From Closterium sp. NIES-65 (lineage: Eukaryota; Streptophyta; Zygnematophyceae; Desmidiales; Closteriaceae), in contig CANXME010002528.1 in assembly GCA_948144175.1 (NCBI GenBank), forward strand, positions 1,370,501 through 1,434,500: 64,000 bases of DNA, read 5' to 3'. The number at the start of each line of letters is the position of its first letter. Position 1 is the stretch's first letter. The position numbers and the translations under genes are program-made. Below the pieces are notes generated by a model. The model saw only the letters and a list, made by a program, of their open reading frames with translations. It was not told the DNA's origin and searched no databases. This document shows, piece by piece, positions 11,451-21,033 of the stretch.

Positions 11451-11625
11451 GTGCACTCGTGACATCCCCCCACCTCAGCAGCTCCGTGAGTGGTACGCTG
11501 CACGCCAGCGGGGTGGGGGTACTGGTCCGTGCACCTACGTCCTACGCACCGGCGACCGCGCGGGTGAGCAGTGCGGGGTTGCCCACTCCACCCAGCACTG
11601 CTTTGGCCACCTTACAGACGCTTAA

Positions 11626-12330
11626 CGTCACCAGTTCCCTGAGGCCACTGAGATCCCTCGCTGGGGCGAGCTGTCTAGGGCGGGAGAAGCTATCTTTGAC
11701 CTTGACTTTGATGCTATTCTTGCAACCATGTATGCTGTGACTACTAGTGATGAGGGTGACTGTTACGGGTGTTTTCCGCCCGACCCGGGCATTGAGACTG
11801 CTGCTCTAGGTACTGGTGAGGCTGCTGCTCTAGGTTCTAGCGAGGCTACTGCTCTAGGTGCTAGTCACTTTGCTTCCTCAAGTGCTGGTGAGTCTGCTCT
11901 CTCAGGTACTGCGTCGGCTTTGGCCTCCCTCACCTTCACCCTTGACTCGGGGGCTTCTCGCTCCTTCTTTCGAGACCGCACCACACTCATGCCGTTTGGT
12001 CGGCCAGTTGCAGTCTCTCTGGCAGACCCCTCTAGGGGTCCTGTCCTTGCTCACTTTTCCACTATCCTCCCGTGTCCGGCGGCTCCCTGTGGCACCCTTT
12101 CTGGTCATTACCCCCCCTCGTTCTCTAAGAACTTGGTGAGTTGTGCTGACCTAAAGGATGGGGGAGTTCACCAGTTCACTCCTGCGAGCCAGCGGGTGAC
12201 CCACTGCACGGACGCTCGGACGAGCCAACACTTGGCCACGTTTACACGTCTACCGGGGTCGAGCCTGTACACACTGACCACAGAGTCTCCTCCAGTCACT
12301 GCGTGTGGTCGGGTAACTGCGTCGGGTTAG
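11626..12330 (+). pseudogene. Copia-B protease region
   Basis: It contains FDLDFDAILATMYAVTTSDEGD, then LTFTLDSGASRSFFRDRTTL with the DSGA retropepsin site near 11943, then the conserved LSGHYPPSFSKNLV and ASQHLATFTR-like stretches. It ends at TLTTESPP, where the GAG-pre-integrase module should begin. About 85 residues present in Copia-A are missing after this point. Confidence 0.88.
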
Positions 12331-13286
12331 GTGTTTGCTGCATCGTTCAGGGTCATGAGCGCTACTTCCTACTGGTGGTTGACGACTATTCGCGTTACAC
12401 CACAGTCTTCCCCTTGCGCAGCAAGGGTGATGTCACTTTGGTGTTGATCGACTGGATCCGCGCAGCTCGTCTCCAGCTCAGGCAGAGCTTCGGCTCGGAC
12501 TTTCCTGTTCTGCGTCTGCACTCTAACAGAGGCGGAGAATTCTCCTCTGGCCTTCTGCGAGCCTACTGTCGTGCACGAGGCATTCGCCAGACCTTCACGC
12601 GTCTGGACTCTCCACAGCAAAATGGGATTGCTGACCGCCGCATCGGCATGGTCATGGACGTCGCCTGTACGTCCATGATGCATGCGGCTACCCCCAATTT
12701 TCTGTGGCCATTTGCGGTTTGGTACGCGGCGAATCAGATCAACCTTCAGCCCAGGGTCTCCATGCCGGAGACCTCCCCAGCTTTGCTGTGGACCGGGAAG
12801 GTTGGCGATGCGTCTGCATTCTGGGTCTGGGGATCTCGGGCGTTTATCCGCGACTTGTCTGCGGACAAGCTGTCCCCTCGTGCTGCTCCTTGCGTCTTCC
12901 TTGGCTTCCCCCCTGACGCGCCATGGTGGCAGTTCTACCACCCCACCTCTCGCCGTGTTCTGTCCTCCCAGGACGTCACGTTTGACGAGTCGGTCCCCTA
13001 CTACCGCCTCTTCCCCTACCGCACTACGTCCCTCCCCCCGCCACCGCTCTTCCTTGTGCCAGGTCCCCCCCCGGTAGACCCCCTCCCCCCTCAGGGTCCT
13101 GCCCCTTCAGGTGTGTCCCGGGTAGACGTAGTCGAGCCTGTCGTGGTTACCGGTGACTCTGGTGCTGCTGAGGGTGCTGAGCCTGGGGGTGCTGACTCTG
13201 GGGGTGCTGAGCGTGTGGGTACTACGACTGGGGGTACTGAGCCTGAGGGTACTACTATTGGGGGTGCTGGGCGTGGGGATGCTTAG
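12331..13286 (+). pseudogene. Copia-B integrase, catalytically dead
   Basis: The frame resumes at GHERYFLLVVDDYSRYTTVF, so the HHCC zinc module and the first catalytic Asp (HMDxWGP) are deleted. The second Asp is Asn (LRLHSNRGGEFSSG, near 12525). The Glu of the GIAERR motif is Asp (GIADRRIG, near 12640). The C-terminal region (VWGSRAFIRDLSADKLS, DVTFDESVPYYRLFPY) is preserved. Integrase would insert cDNA into chromosomes; this copy could not. Confidence 0.9.
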
Positions 13287-14437
13287 CCTGGGGGTGCTAC
13301 GCCTGGGGGTGCTGAGCCTGGGGGTGCTACGCCTGCGAGTGCGGAGCCTGGAGGTGCTACGACTGGGGGTGCTGAGCCTGGGGGTGCTATGCCTGGGGGT
13401 GCGGAGCCTGAGGGAGCTGGGCCTGCTTGTGTCTCGTCTGGCGGTTTTGTGCCTAGGGGTTCTCCGGGTGCTTCATCTCGGCGGGAGCCCCTCTCTCCAC
13501 AGGAGCTGCGTGAGTGGTTTGCCCAGCGCTGGAGGCATGCTGCTGGAGCTGGAGGTTCTTCGGCTACTGAGGGTGCTGGTGTCGCGGGTCCCCGAGGTGC
13601 TCGTACTAGGAGTACTAGAGCTGCTTGGCCTGCGGGTACGACTAGAGCTGGAGCTGCTGAGGGTGTTCGCGCTGAGGCTACTGCTGTCGGTCCTCGAGGC
13701 GGTCCTGCTGGGGGTGCTACTGGAGCTACTGGAGCTGCTGGGGGTACTGGAGCTGGAGGTGCTGCTGGCGCTGGTGCTACCACTGGGGGTACTGGTGCTG
13801 TCCGTGCTGTGTCTAGAGTCGCCGCGCGGCCTCGACTGTACTTCGTTCCGCTCCTTCAGCAGGTTCTTGGTCTTCCGTCTTCTACTGGTCCTCCTCCTCC
13901 CTTAGACTGTCCATAGCCTGTCCCGTCACAGTTACTGTTACAGCCGGACTCCCCTCTGCCTGCTCCTTCTCCCTACACTGGTCCTACTGGAGGTCTTGCT
14001 GAGCGTCGTGAGCCTGCGTCTCGCCCTACGTCGCCTGTCCGTCCTGCTCGCGCTAGTGGTCGTGGTTCGCGTCAGCGTCCTCCTCCTGTCCCTGGCATGC
14101 ACCGGATGTCTCTGCGTCCGTCTAGTGCTCCTCTGCGTGCCCCTTTGCCTTCTCCTCCTGAGTCCTCTCTTCGTGCTCTTCCCAACCCGGAGTCGGACTC
14201 TCTTTGTGCTGCCAGTCCTACTGTCACGCGTCTCCTTGCTACTGTTGTCACTGACCCTTCCTTTGAGTCCACTGCTGCGTCTGCCCTAGTTGCTGAGCTT
14301 GTCGACTTTCCTCCCCGTTGTCGTCTAGACTACGCTGCTAGACTTGTCGCTGAGTCTGAGTCTGTCTGTCCTCCGTCCGTCGGGGGTGAGTGTGCCCTTG
14401 GCACGGACGTCCTTAAGGACAGGCAGGAGGAGTTCCA
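13287..14437 (+). pseudogene. Copia-B integrase-RT linker
   Basis: Gly-Ala/Glu-Pro-Gly repeats continue from the integrase frame after a TAG at 13284. They run through SPQELREWFAQRW and ARPRLYFVPLLQQVLG (conserved in Copia-A), then a Ser/Pro/Arg-rich stretch that reads into RT. A 15-bp unit (GGGGGTGCTGAGCCT-like) is repeated at about 13180-13420. Frameshifts occur between blocks. Confidence 0.8.
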
Positions 14438-15628
14438 GTGATTGGTTGCTGCTTCACCTCATCTCGTGTCCGTATGTTTACCCCTGAGGGAGACCTGGAT
14501 GCACTTGACATCCCGACTCCGCGCTCTTATGCGGAGGCGATAGAGGGTCCCTACTCCTCTCAGTGGCAGGCAGCTATGGACACAGAGATGGCTTCCTGGA
14601 AGTCCACAGGCACCTGCGTTGACGAGGTTCCCCCGCCTGGGGCGAACATCGTCAGTGGCATGTGGATTTTCAGGGTGAAGCAGCCGCCAGGTTCTCCGCC
14701 TGTATTCAAGGCGCGTTACGTGGCTCGTGGCTTCAGTCAGCGGCAGGGAGTTGACTACTTTCAGACCTTCTCTCCCACCCCGAAGATGACCACTCTTGGG
14801 GTTCTGCAACACATAGCTGCTCACTGTGACTACGAGCTGCACTCTCTTGACTTCAGCACTGCTTTCTTGCAGGGCAGCCTGCACGAGGAGATCTGGCTGC
14901 GTCGCCCACCTGGCTTCACTGGGTCTTTTCCTCCTGGCACCTAGTGGAGCCTCCAGCGGCCAGTCCACGGTCTCCGCCAGGCACCGCGTGAGTGGCACGA
15001 CACACTGAGGACTACGCTTGTGGCTCTTGGGTTTGCTCCCTCTACTGCCGACCCGTCGCTGTTTCTGCGCACCGACACTTCTTTGCCGCCGTTCAACATC
15101 CTCGTGTACGTCGACGACTTGGTCTTTGCCACAGCTGACACTGCTGGACTCTCCCACGTGAAGTCCAAGCTGTAGAAGAGACACGCGTGCACAGACCTGG
15201 GTGAACTGCGCAGCTACCTTGGCTTGCAGATCACCCGGGACAGAGCACACCGCACCATTACCCTGACTCAGTCACACATGGTGCAGCAGGTCCTTCAGCG
15301 CTTCGGCTTCACGTACTCCTCGCCTCAGGCCACTCCTCTGCCTACTCGCCACTCGCTCTAAGCTCTGCCTTTGGATGAGTCCGTAGAGTCGAGTGGCCTG
15401 TACCCAGAGCTTGTTGGCTGCTTCATGTACCTGATGACCTGCACACGACCTGACCTTGCATACCCTCTTAGCATTCTCGCACGCTATGTTGCTCCTGGGA
15501 GACACAGACCAGAGCACATGGCTGCAGCGAAGAGGGTGTTGCGCTACTTGTGCAGTACGTCGGGCATGGGGCTTGTGCTTGGAGGGCAGAGTCCAATGGT
15601 CCTCACTGGGCACGCAGACACTTGTCTT
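14438..15628 (+). pseudogene. Copia-B reverse transcriptase
   Basis: RT motifs in order: WIFRVKQPPGSPPVFKARYV, DFSTAFLQGSLHEEIWLRRP, QAPREWHD and the catalytic box ILVYVDDLVFAT (near 15105). LGLQITRDRA and the C-terminal LVGCFMYLMTCTRPDLAYP follow. In-frame stops occur at 14942 (TAG), 15173 (TAG) and 15359 (TAA) without changing the frame. The block ends at LTGHAD, where the first catalytic residues of RNase H are deleted. Confidence 0.9.
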
Positions 15629-15998
15629 CTCTTCTCGGCTCCAGTTGTGAGGCTGAGATCTACGCAGGAGCCATGGCTGCACAGGAGCTTCGCTGGCTCA
15701 CTTACCTGCTGACTGACCACAGAGAGCCGCCTCTTTCTCCTCCAGTACAGTACATAGACAATAAGGCCATGCTGGCCTTGTGTCGAGAGCAGAGACTGGA
15801 GCACATAACAAAGCACATTGCTCTCCGCTATTACCTTGCTCGTGAGCTACAGCAGCGTGGTTAGCTGCGCCTTGCGTACGTGGCCTCTGAGGCCAACACT
15901 GCTGATATCTTCACCAAGGCACTTGCGCCTTGTGATCATCAGCGCTTCTGTACTCAGCTGGGTCTTGTGCCTACCTTGCCTCACTTGCTCACCCCTTG
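15629..15998 (+). pseudogene. Copia-B RNase H, truncated at its start
   Basis: It resumes in another frame at SSCEAEIYAGAMAAQELRW (catalytic Glu region), then YIDNKAMLAL with the Asp, HITKHIALRYYLA, and the terminal NTADIFTKALAP motif. The first Asp block (DASWADD) is deleted near 15620. One in-frame TAG occurs at 15862. Confidence 0.87.
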
Positions 15999-17787
15999 AC
16001 CTTGTTTGTACTGTTACATATATATATACACCTGCTCTTGCTTGTCTAGCCTTATATATATATATATATATAATCCTGCATGTGAACTGGCCTTGTGGCC
16101 TTGATCTTGTGCTCGGAATGTGTGGTGACTTTGTGATCCACCCTGAGCTTGCTTTACTTTGCTTTGCTTGACTGGTCTTGTGACCCCTTGTTCTCCCCCA
16201 CTTTGCCTATTGGGGTGTGTCAGATTTATATGACATAGCTACTGTAGGCTATACTGGGGTAGCACATATGGGGTACAGATTTCTAGGGTTTGTACTTGTA
16301 CCCAACTTTCACTTAGTCATTTTCATTCCTCGTTCATTTTCTCAGAAAATTGCTGAAAAATCAGCCCTGGTTCTAAACAATATCCGAAATCTCAGCATTT
16401 TTTACATAGATCAGCCTTTTTTCGCTGACTTCTGAGGCCCTGAAGCACATCAATGTAATGCTATTGCCTGGGTTTCAATTGTACTAAACTCATTTGAAAT
16501 GAGACGATGCCAATTGCTACATGCAAGAAAGCAAGCTTTCTAAATGGAAGATTCACAACAGGGTACACGGTTTTTTGCGAATTCATGTTCATGAATCTTG
16601 AACTTGAAAATAGCCATGTGGTACTCGGGCTTTAAAAAACAAAGACGAGAGTAACAGAGGATAAGTGACAGTGGCCTGCTTGTGGACAGTCTGAGGGCAT
16701 TTTGTTTTGTTAAATTTTTGTGGATGGCGAAGTAGGAAAGTGGGACAAGAGCAGATGTGACGCACGCTGCTGCGCACTTGGACTGGACCTCTGCTTGCGT
16801 TGTCCCACAGGAATTTGCCACTTTTTGACTTCACCCTTTGCTCTCCACCTCCTTCCCAAGCAAGGAGGCAACTCATTGAGAGGAGCTGAATCTGTGGACT
16901 GGAGCTGGAAAGGACGTTGCGTCCATGCATCTTGCAATATCTGCTTCAGTGATCCGAACTGATCTTTCTCTATTGCCACGGCTCGTTCAACACAATTAAT
17001 TGCAAATGGCTACTTATCGTAATTTTATAATGCAATGCCTGCACAGATAGAGTGAAGCAGCAGGATGAGGAGGTGTGGGTGGGGGGTGAGTGGAAGGAAG
17101 GATCCTTGACGAATGAGTGGAGCGGCACCTCTCTGCTGCCACCACCAACCAACCATCAAGTGAGGGGGACACGGGGGTGGGGTGGGGGGTGGGGAGGAAG
17201 GAAAGGAGAGAGATGTGAGCTGGAAAGAGGAGGGAGTGGGGGATGGAGGGGGAGTTGGTTGCTAACAAGAGGCAGTGATGCAGAAGTTGGAGAAAGAAGG
17301 TTCTGCTGTAATGCTGAAAACGGAAGGTCAATACAAGGGTGGAAGGGAACCAGGATCAAAGATAGGGAGGAATGCTTGGTTCGTGTATGAGGTGAAGTAT
17401 AACAAGCAGCACAGAAAGAAGAGCTAAAGGGTATGGGATAAAGATTGTAAGAAAGAATAAGGAATTAGGGAGGGAAGGAAGGAAAGAGGGGGAAGACAAA
17501 GGCGATGGCAGGAGGGAGTGGAAGAAAAAGATGCCAGATGGGAGGGACGCAAAGGGATACAGGAGGGAGGGTGGGAAGGGGAGGGGCGTTGGGTGGTGGG
17601 GGCTGGTTCGGGGTGGTTTGGGGTGGGTACCTTGCCTCACCTGTGATAATGCCTTATGCCACCCACGAAGGGGTGGGTGGATAGCTCCTGCCTCCCTCCA
17701 CTTGATGCTGACCGCCCTAACCGCCACCACTGCTGCTGCACCATCTTTCGTGGAGGGAGGGATGAGCTGCCATGCCGACCGGCTGGT
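15999..17787. other. Non-coding stretch, no supported gene
   Basis: It follows the Copia-B RNase H end. There are AT dinucleotide runs at about 16016-16032 and 16053-16072. 17050-17610 is strongly purine-rich on the plus strand (GGAAGG/GGGAGG runs), which could favour triplex DNA. No LTR of Copia-B could be delimited and no ORF resembles a protein. Confidence 0.6.
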
Positions 17788-17903
17788 GTGTTGCAATAAT
17801 GAGAAATGGTACAAACTTAAAGGCAAACAAGTGGTTTACCACCAACAGTTCATAATAGCTACACTAAACTACAACTACACGCAGTTACATATATATTCCA
17901 ACA
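17788..17903 (-). repeat. Left (3') LTR remnant of the TRIM-like element
   Basis: It matches the central and end parts of the right LTR (AATGAGAAATGGTACAAA, CACCAACAGTTCATAATAG, TATATTCCAACA). It is followed on the plus strand by CTCCCC, the complement of a polypurine tract. The portion homologous to the outer LTR half is missing. Confidence 0.7.
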
Positions 17904-18757
17904 CTCCCCAATAACTGCCTGCAGCAGGAGTTCGTACAGCAACACATCCTGGATGGGTACACCATGAACAGAGAAAACAGCAACAGTAGGCAAGAGTAGT
18001 GGCAACCGGTGCAGTGGTGGCAGATTCAGCTGCACCAAGGTAGAAGCAACAGACAAAGGTGCATGTGGCGGTAGGTCGCCTGGAGAGCGGGTGCGTGCGG
18101 CGGCACAGCAGGGCTCAACGGCAGCACCTGCCACTCAACAGCAGAAGACAGCAGAAGAAATAGCAGGTGGAGGAAGGGGCGGCTGCAGGAGGTGCCACGG
18201 TAGCAGCAGGCGGCAACTGCAGATGCCTAGCTGACTTCCGCCACCATCTCACCCTCCCCCCCACGGCGGCACGCGCGGCAGTGAGAGAGAGAGGAGGAGG
18301 GGCGGCTGCTGGCTCGGCATAATCTCTCTCTCCACTCCCTCACACTCTCCCCCTTTCCCCTCACCCTCCCACCGCAACCTCTCCCCCCCGTCACGGCGGA
18401 CCCCGCCTGGCGTCCGCGCTGGCGCCGGGCGCTTGCGTCGGCGCTGGCGTCCATGCTGGCGCCTAGCGCTGGCGTCCGCGCTGGCGTCCGCGCTGGCGCC
18501 TGGCGCTGGCGTTCGCGCTGGCGCCTGGCGCTGGCGTCTGCGTTCGGCGCTGGGTGCTGGCGTCGGTGCGCGCGTTCGCGGCGAGCGGCGGGGCGACGGG
18601 AAGGCAGGCGACGGGGTATTGCGATGGGGCCGAGCCCAACTCGTCGTCGCACTCTTAGTTGAGGCCGCCGTCGAAACTAAGGGCGCGCCGAAGGGCGTGA
18701 CGAAGGGCGTGACGAGCGCCATAAGCGGAGAAATTGGTGGTCCCATTAGGAACGAAA

Positions 18758-18771
18758 CCACTCTAATACCA
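18758..18771 (-). other. tRNA-iMet-type primer binding site of the TRIM-like element
   Basis: Read on the minus strand this is TGGTATTAGAGTGG, a close match to the copia consensus TGGTATCAGAGC, placed immediately inside the LTR end TTTTGACA. Confidence 0.75.
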
Positions 18772-19450
18772 TGTCAAAACTAGGGTTAAGACTAGGGTTT
18801 GGGGTAGGAGGAGACTTGAGAGAGGAACATGTCGAGAGAGTTAGCCAAAGAGATTCAATAATGAGAAATTGTACAAAGTTATAGGCAAGAAACAAGTGGT
18901 GCACCACCAACAGTTCATAATATCGTATTCTCCCGGAGATAAGACCCGGGGGACTTTTGTTAAATAGAGGCAAAATGACTAGGGTGAACATTTAATCGGA
19001 ACGAGTTGTAAGAGTCCCGGTTACACTTGATAATAATGTACACTTATGTTATTTAGGGGTGTACACTTGAATTTGAAGAGGGAGGGGAGGGGGGGGGGGG
19101 TGACTTTTTGAACCGAAAAAATCTTGCGTGCGCGAAACTCGCGCGAGCGGCGCGTCAGAAGCGTCAGATTTCGCATCTGACATGATTGGTGTGTCAGAAC
19201 CCGAATCTGACACAAATATTGTGCTTCTAAAAGCTGACGCGCAAATTCAATTTAACTGCTGTATACAGAAAAAGCGGGTCTCAAAATGTTTTATGGCAAA
19301 CCGGGAGTCGTCTCACATTTCATACATATTAAGAGTCCCAGACCCGAATTTAAGTCCCGGGGGTCCTTTTTTCGGGAGGGTCATATATCCGGGAGAATAC
19401 GGTAGCTACACTAAACCACAGCTACAGGCAGTTACAGATATATTCCAACA
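18772..19450 (-). repeat. Right (5') LTR of the TRIM-like element, split by a MITE
   Basis: On the plus strand it starts TGTCAAAAC and ends TTCCAACA. Removing the 480-bp MITE and one TA leaves about 197 bp that align with the left LTR across the insertion point (CAGTTCATAATA / GCTACACTAAA). Confidence 0.72.
18923..19402. mobile_element. TA-flanked MITE 1 (480 bp)
   Basis: Termini are inverted: left TCGTATTCTCCCGGA, right complement CCGTATTCTCCCGGA, with TA on both sides. The empty site is visible in the left LTR of the host element (CATAATAGCTACAC), which proves insertion and a TA duplication. No coding capacity. The TA duplication suggests mobilisation by a Tc1/mariner-type transposase. Confidence 0.85.
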
Positions 19451-19679
19451 AGGCGGGGACAAGTCGTGGCCCATGCCAGGCCATGGATGCGGGCGAATGT
19501 TCCAGTTGCTACGCCCAGTAAAGCTGCTGAGGCCAAACACGCGCGGATGCTCCTAACGCCCAATCTTCAACGTCGGTCGCCTGATCCCTGGGTCCTTCTG
19601 TCGGAAACCCTACGAGGCGTGTCATGACACGTTACAACTTACAAGCACCCTCTATGTGCTGCTGTAAACATTCACACTA

Positions 19680-20200
19680 CTGTATGGCCCCGGATATAGG
19701 CGCCGTCTGATTAAAGGCGCCAGCGCCTCTATCTGGAGCATGGCGCTTATGGCCGTTCCTCGATTATAAGCGCCCCCCCCCCCCCTAGAAAACCTTAACA
19801 TATTATAAGCGCACGTGTAATTTTAATCTAATTTCTTCCTTAAAACGGTAACGAGATACATTTTTGCAGCGAGTCAGATTTCAATTTCGCTTCGTTTGAC
19901 TCGCGAAGACCTGACTGGCTTCGCGTCCAGTCAGGATGTGCTGGCATGACGTGTCTTCGCCTTTGTGTGAACCCAGAATATCGCTTGCGCGAGATTCTGC
20001 TTTGCGACGCTATAACATTTCGACTCGGTTGAAATGGCAAGAAGAAAATGAACAAACTGGTGCTCTAAATGTATAAGTTCTTATCTTTCATTATATAAGC
20101 GCCGGCACTTATTGCCGTTACTCAATTACAAGCGCCCCCCCTAAAAAAAATGATTTTTTTTTTTATAAGCGCATATGCGCAACTATCCGGGGCCATACGG
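19680..20200. mobile_element. TA-flanked MITE 2 (521 bp)
   Basis: The inverted termini are CTGTATGGCCCCGGATA and (complement of right end) CCGTATGGCCCCGGATA, flanked by TA. They share the CCGTAT...CCCGGATA frame with MITE 1, so the families are related. Internal sequence has TATAAGCGC repeats on both arms and two homopolymer stretches. It sits between the TRIM-like element and the 3' end of host gene 1. Confidence 0.85.
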
Positions 20201-20202
20201 TA

Positions 20203-20415
20203 ATAGATATGTGAAGGACCCCACATTTCCTCATTGAATCACCACACGGATTTCTAAGTACATCTGAGGATGATGTCGTCTGAAAACAGATACGGTACCG
20301 TACAAGGTGTACCTTTCAGAATGGTGAATCAGATAAAGAATTCACGGCAGGCACTACTACGGAATACAAACCAAACGCCTAATGGTTTAGAGGCTGCAAA
20401 AAGGAGGTTGCTGGT
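20203..20415 (-). other. Presumed 3' untranslated region of host gene 1
   Basis: It lies directly after the stop codon on the minus strand and before MITE 2. No ORF and no defined poly(A) signal could be assigned. Confidence 0.5.
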
Positions 20416-21033
20416 TCAGGTGGTTACTTGGCTGGCCATCTGTTTAGTAAGGAGGTCCTTCAATGTTGTGACAAGCGCATGCACATCATAATGCACTCCA
20501 GTACTGCTTTCACAGGTAAGTGAGGGCACCATAGTCTGGCGCAGGGGACAGGGCGGCACATCAGAATAATGCGATGGGATGGGATATGAATGCTGTGGAT
20601 CATGCGTACCAACCGGCATAGCATGGAAGGCAGACCACAGGCATGCGGGGCTAACACCTTGTAGCAGTGGGTAAGTGGCAGGACTTACCACAGAGGTGAC
20701 TCCCAAGTATGTGAGGCGTTCATGGTCAAGGGGAATGGCTCCTCCCTCTGGTGCGATGAGATGTGTCACATAGTGCATCGACTGCAGGAGATTGGAGGTG
20801 AGTGGCCACAGCAGAGAGGAACACGAGTGCAATGGACGAAGGGTAAGTGGGAGTTGAAAGCATGCAGGAATACACAGGTGTGAGCGGTGTTGTGTGCATC
20901 TGACCGAGTGGGTGAGGCGGTGGCTGGAGTCGTCTCCGAAGGTGCGGTTGAGGCAGTTGCAGATGGCGAGCACGAAGTCTGACGCCGCCATGCCCGCTGT
21001 TTCACGGTCCAGTGACCCGTTCAGCACTAGCAC
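20416..21033 (-). CDS. Host gene 1, exons 11-13
   Basis: Exon 11 (21033-20905) encodes VLVLNGSLDRETAGMAASDF and continues the CPK|VLVLNGS junction across the 11-kb intron. Exon 12 (20781-20689) encodes HLIAPEGGAIPLDHERLTYL and ends at a strong GTAAGT donor. Exon 13 (20535-20416) encodes STGVHYDVHALVTTLKDLL and the stop TGA. The acceptor of exon 13 (CGCCAG|ACTATG) is the least certain boundary, chosen because it keeps the frame and follows a pyrimidine-rich stretch. Confidence 0.82.
   Translation of the reverse strand: MLVLNGSLDRETAGMAASDFVLAICNCLNRTFGDDSSHRLTHSVRCTQHRSHLCIPACFQLPLTLRPLHSCSSLLWPLTSNLLQSMHYVTHLIAPEGGAIPLDHERLTYLGVTSVVSPATYPLLQGVSPACLWSAFHAMPVGTHDPQHSYPIPSHYSDVPPCPLRQTMVPSLTCESSTGVHYDVHALVTTLKDLLTKQMASQVTT

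Larger units (their letters stand above)
10364..11625 (+). pseudogene. Copia-B gag
   Basis: It starts at ATG (MATPSVLAFDAEGRAIDFDVW) and runs through the capsid core (LITHLRTSDTRYRAAL). A 21-C run shifts the frame, after which the reading continues as MYITLYYIVARLPDSL. A roughly 80-residue Gly-rich region, a CAG run coding Gln and a zinc-knuckle-like Cys/His stretch follow (PCTYVLRTGDRAGEQCG...HCFGHL). The frame ends at a TAA that replaces the Trp of the conserved DAW motif, with the downstream codons still in frame (RHQFPE). Confidence 0.88.
10364..15998 (+). mobile_element. Copia-B: Ty1/copia element, decayed internal region
   Basis: It has the full copia order gag, protease, integrase, linker, RT, RNase H with a recognisable C-terminus (LGLVPTLPHLLTP). 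It is inactivated by a poly-C frameshift, five in-frame stops, an internal deletion across the zinc and first-Asp region of integrase, and a deletion at the start of RNase H. No flanking LTR or TSD could be identified with confidence. Confidence 0.9.
17788..19450 (-). mobile_element. Small non-autonomous LTR element (TRIM-like), minus strand
   Basis: Two related terminal repeats share the stretch from AATAATGAGAAAT to TATTCCAACA. They flank about 870 bp of non-coding DNA that has a copia-type primer site beside the right repeat and a GGGGAG purine tract beside the left one. No gag or pol is present. The internal part is GC-rich with GCGCTGGCGTC-type repeats (18410-18560). The right LTR carries a MITE insertion and the left LTR is truncated. 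Confidence 0.72.
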
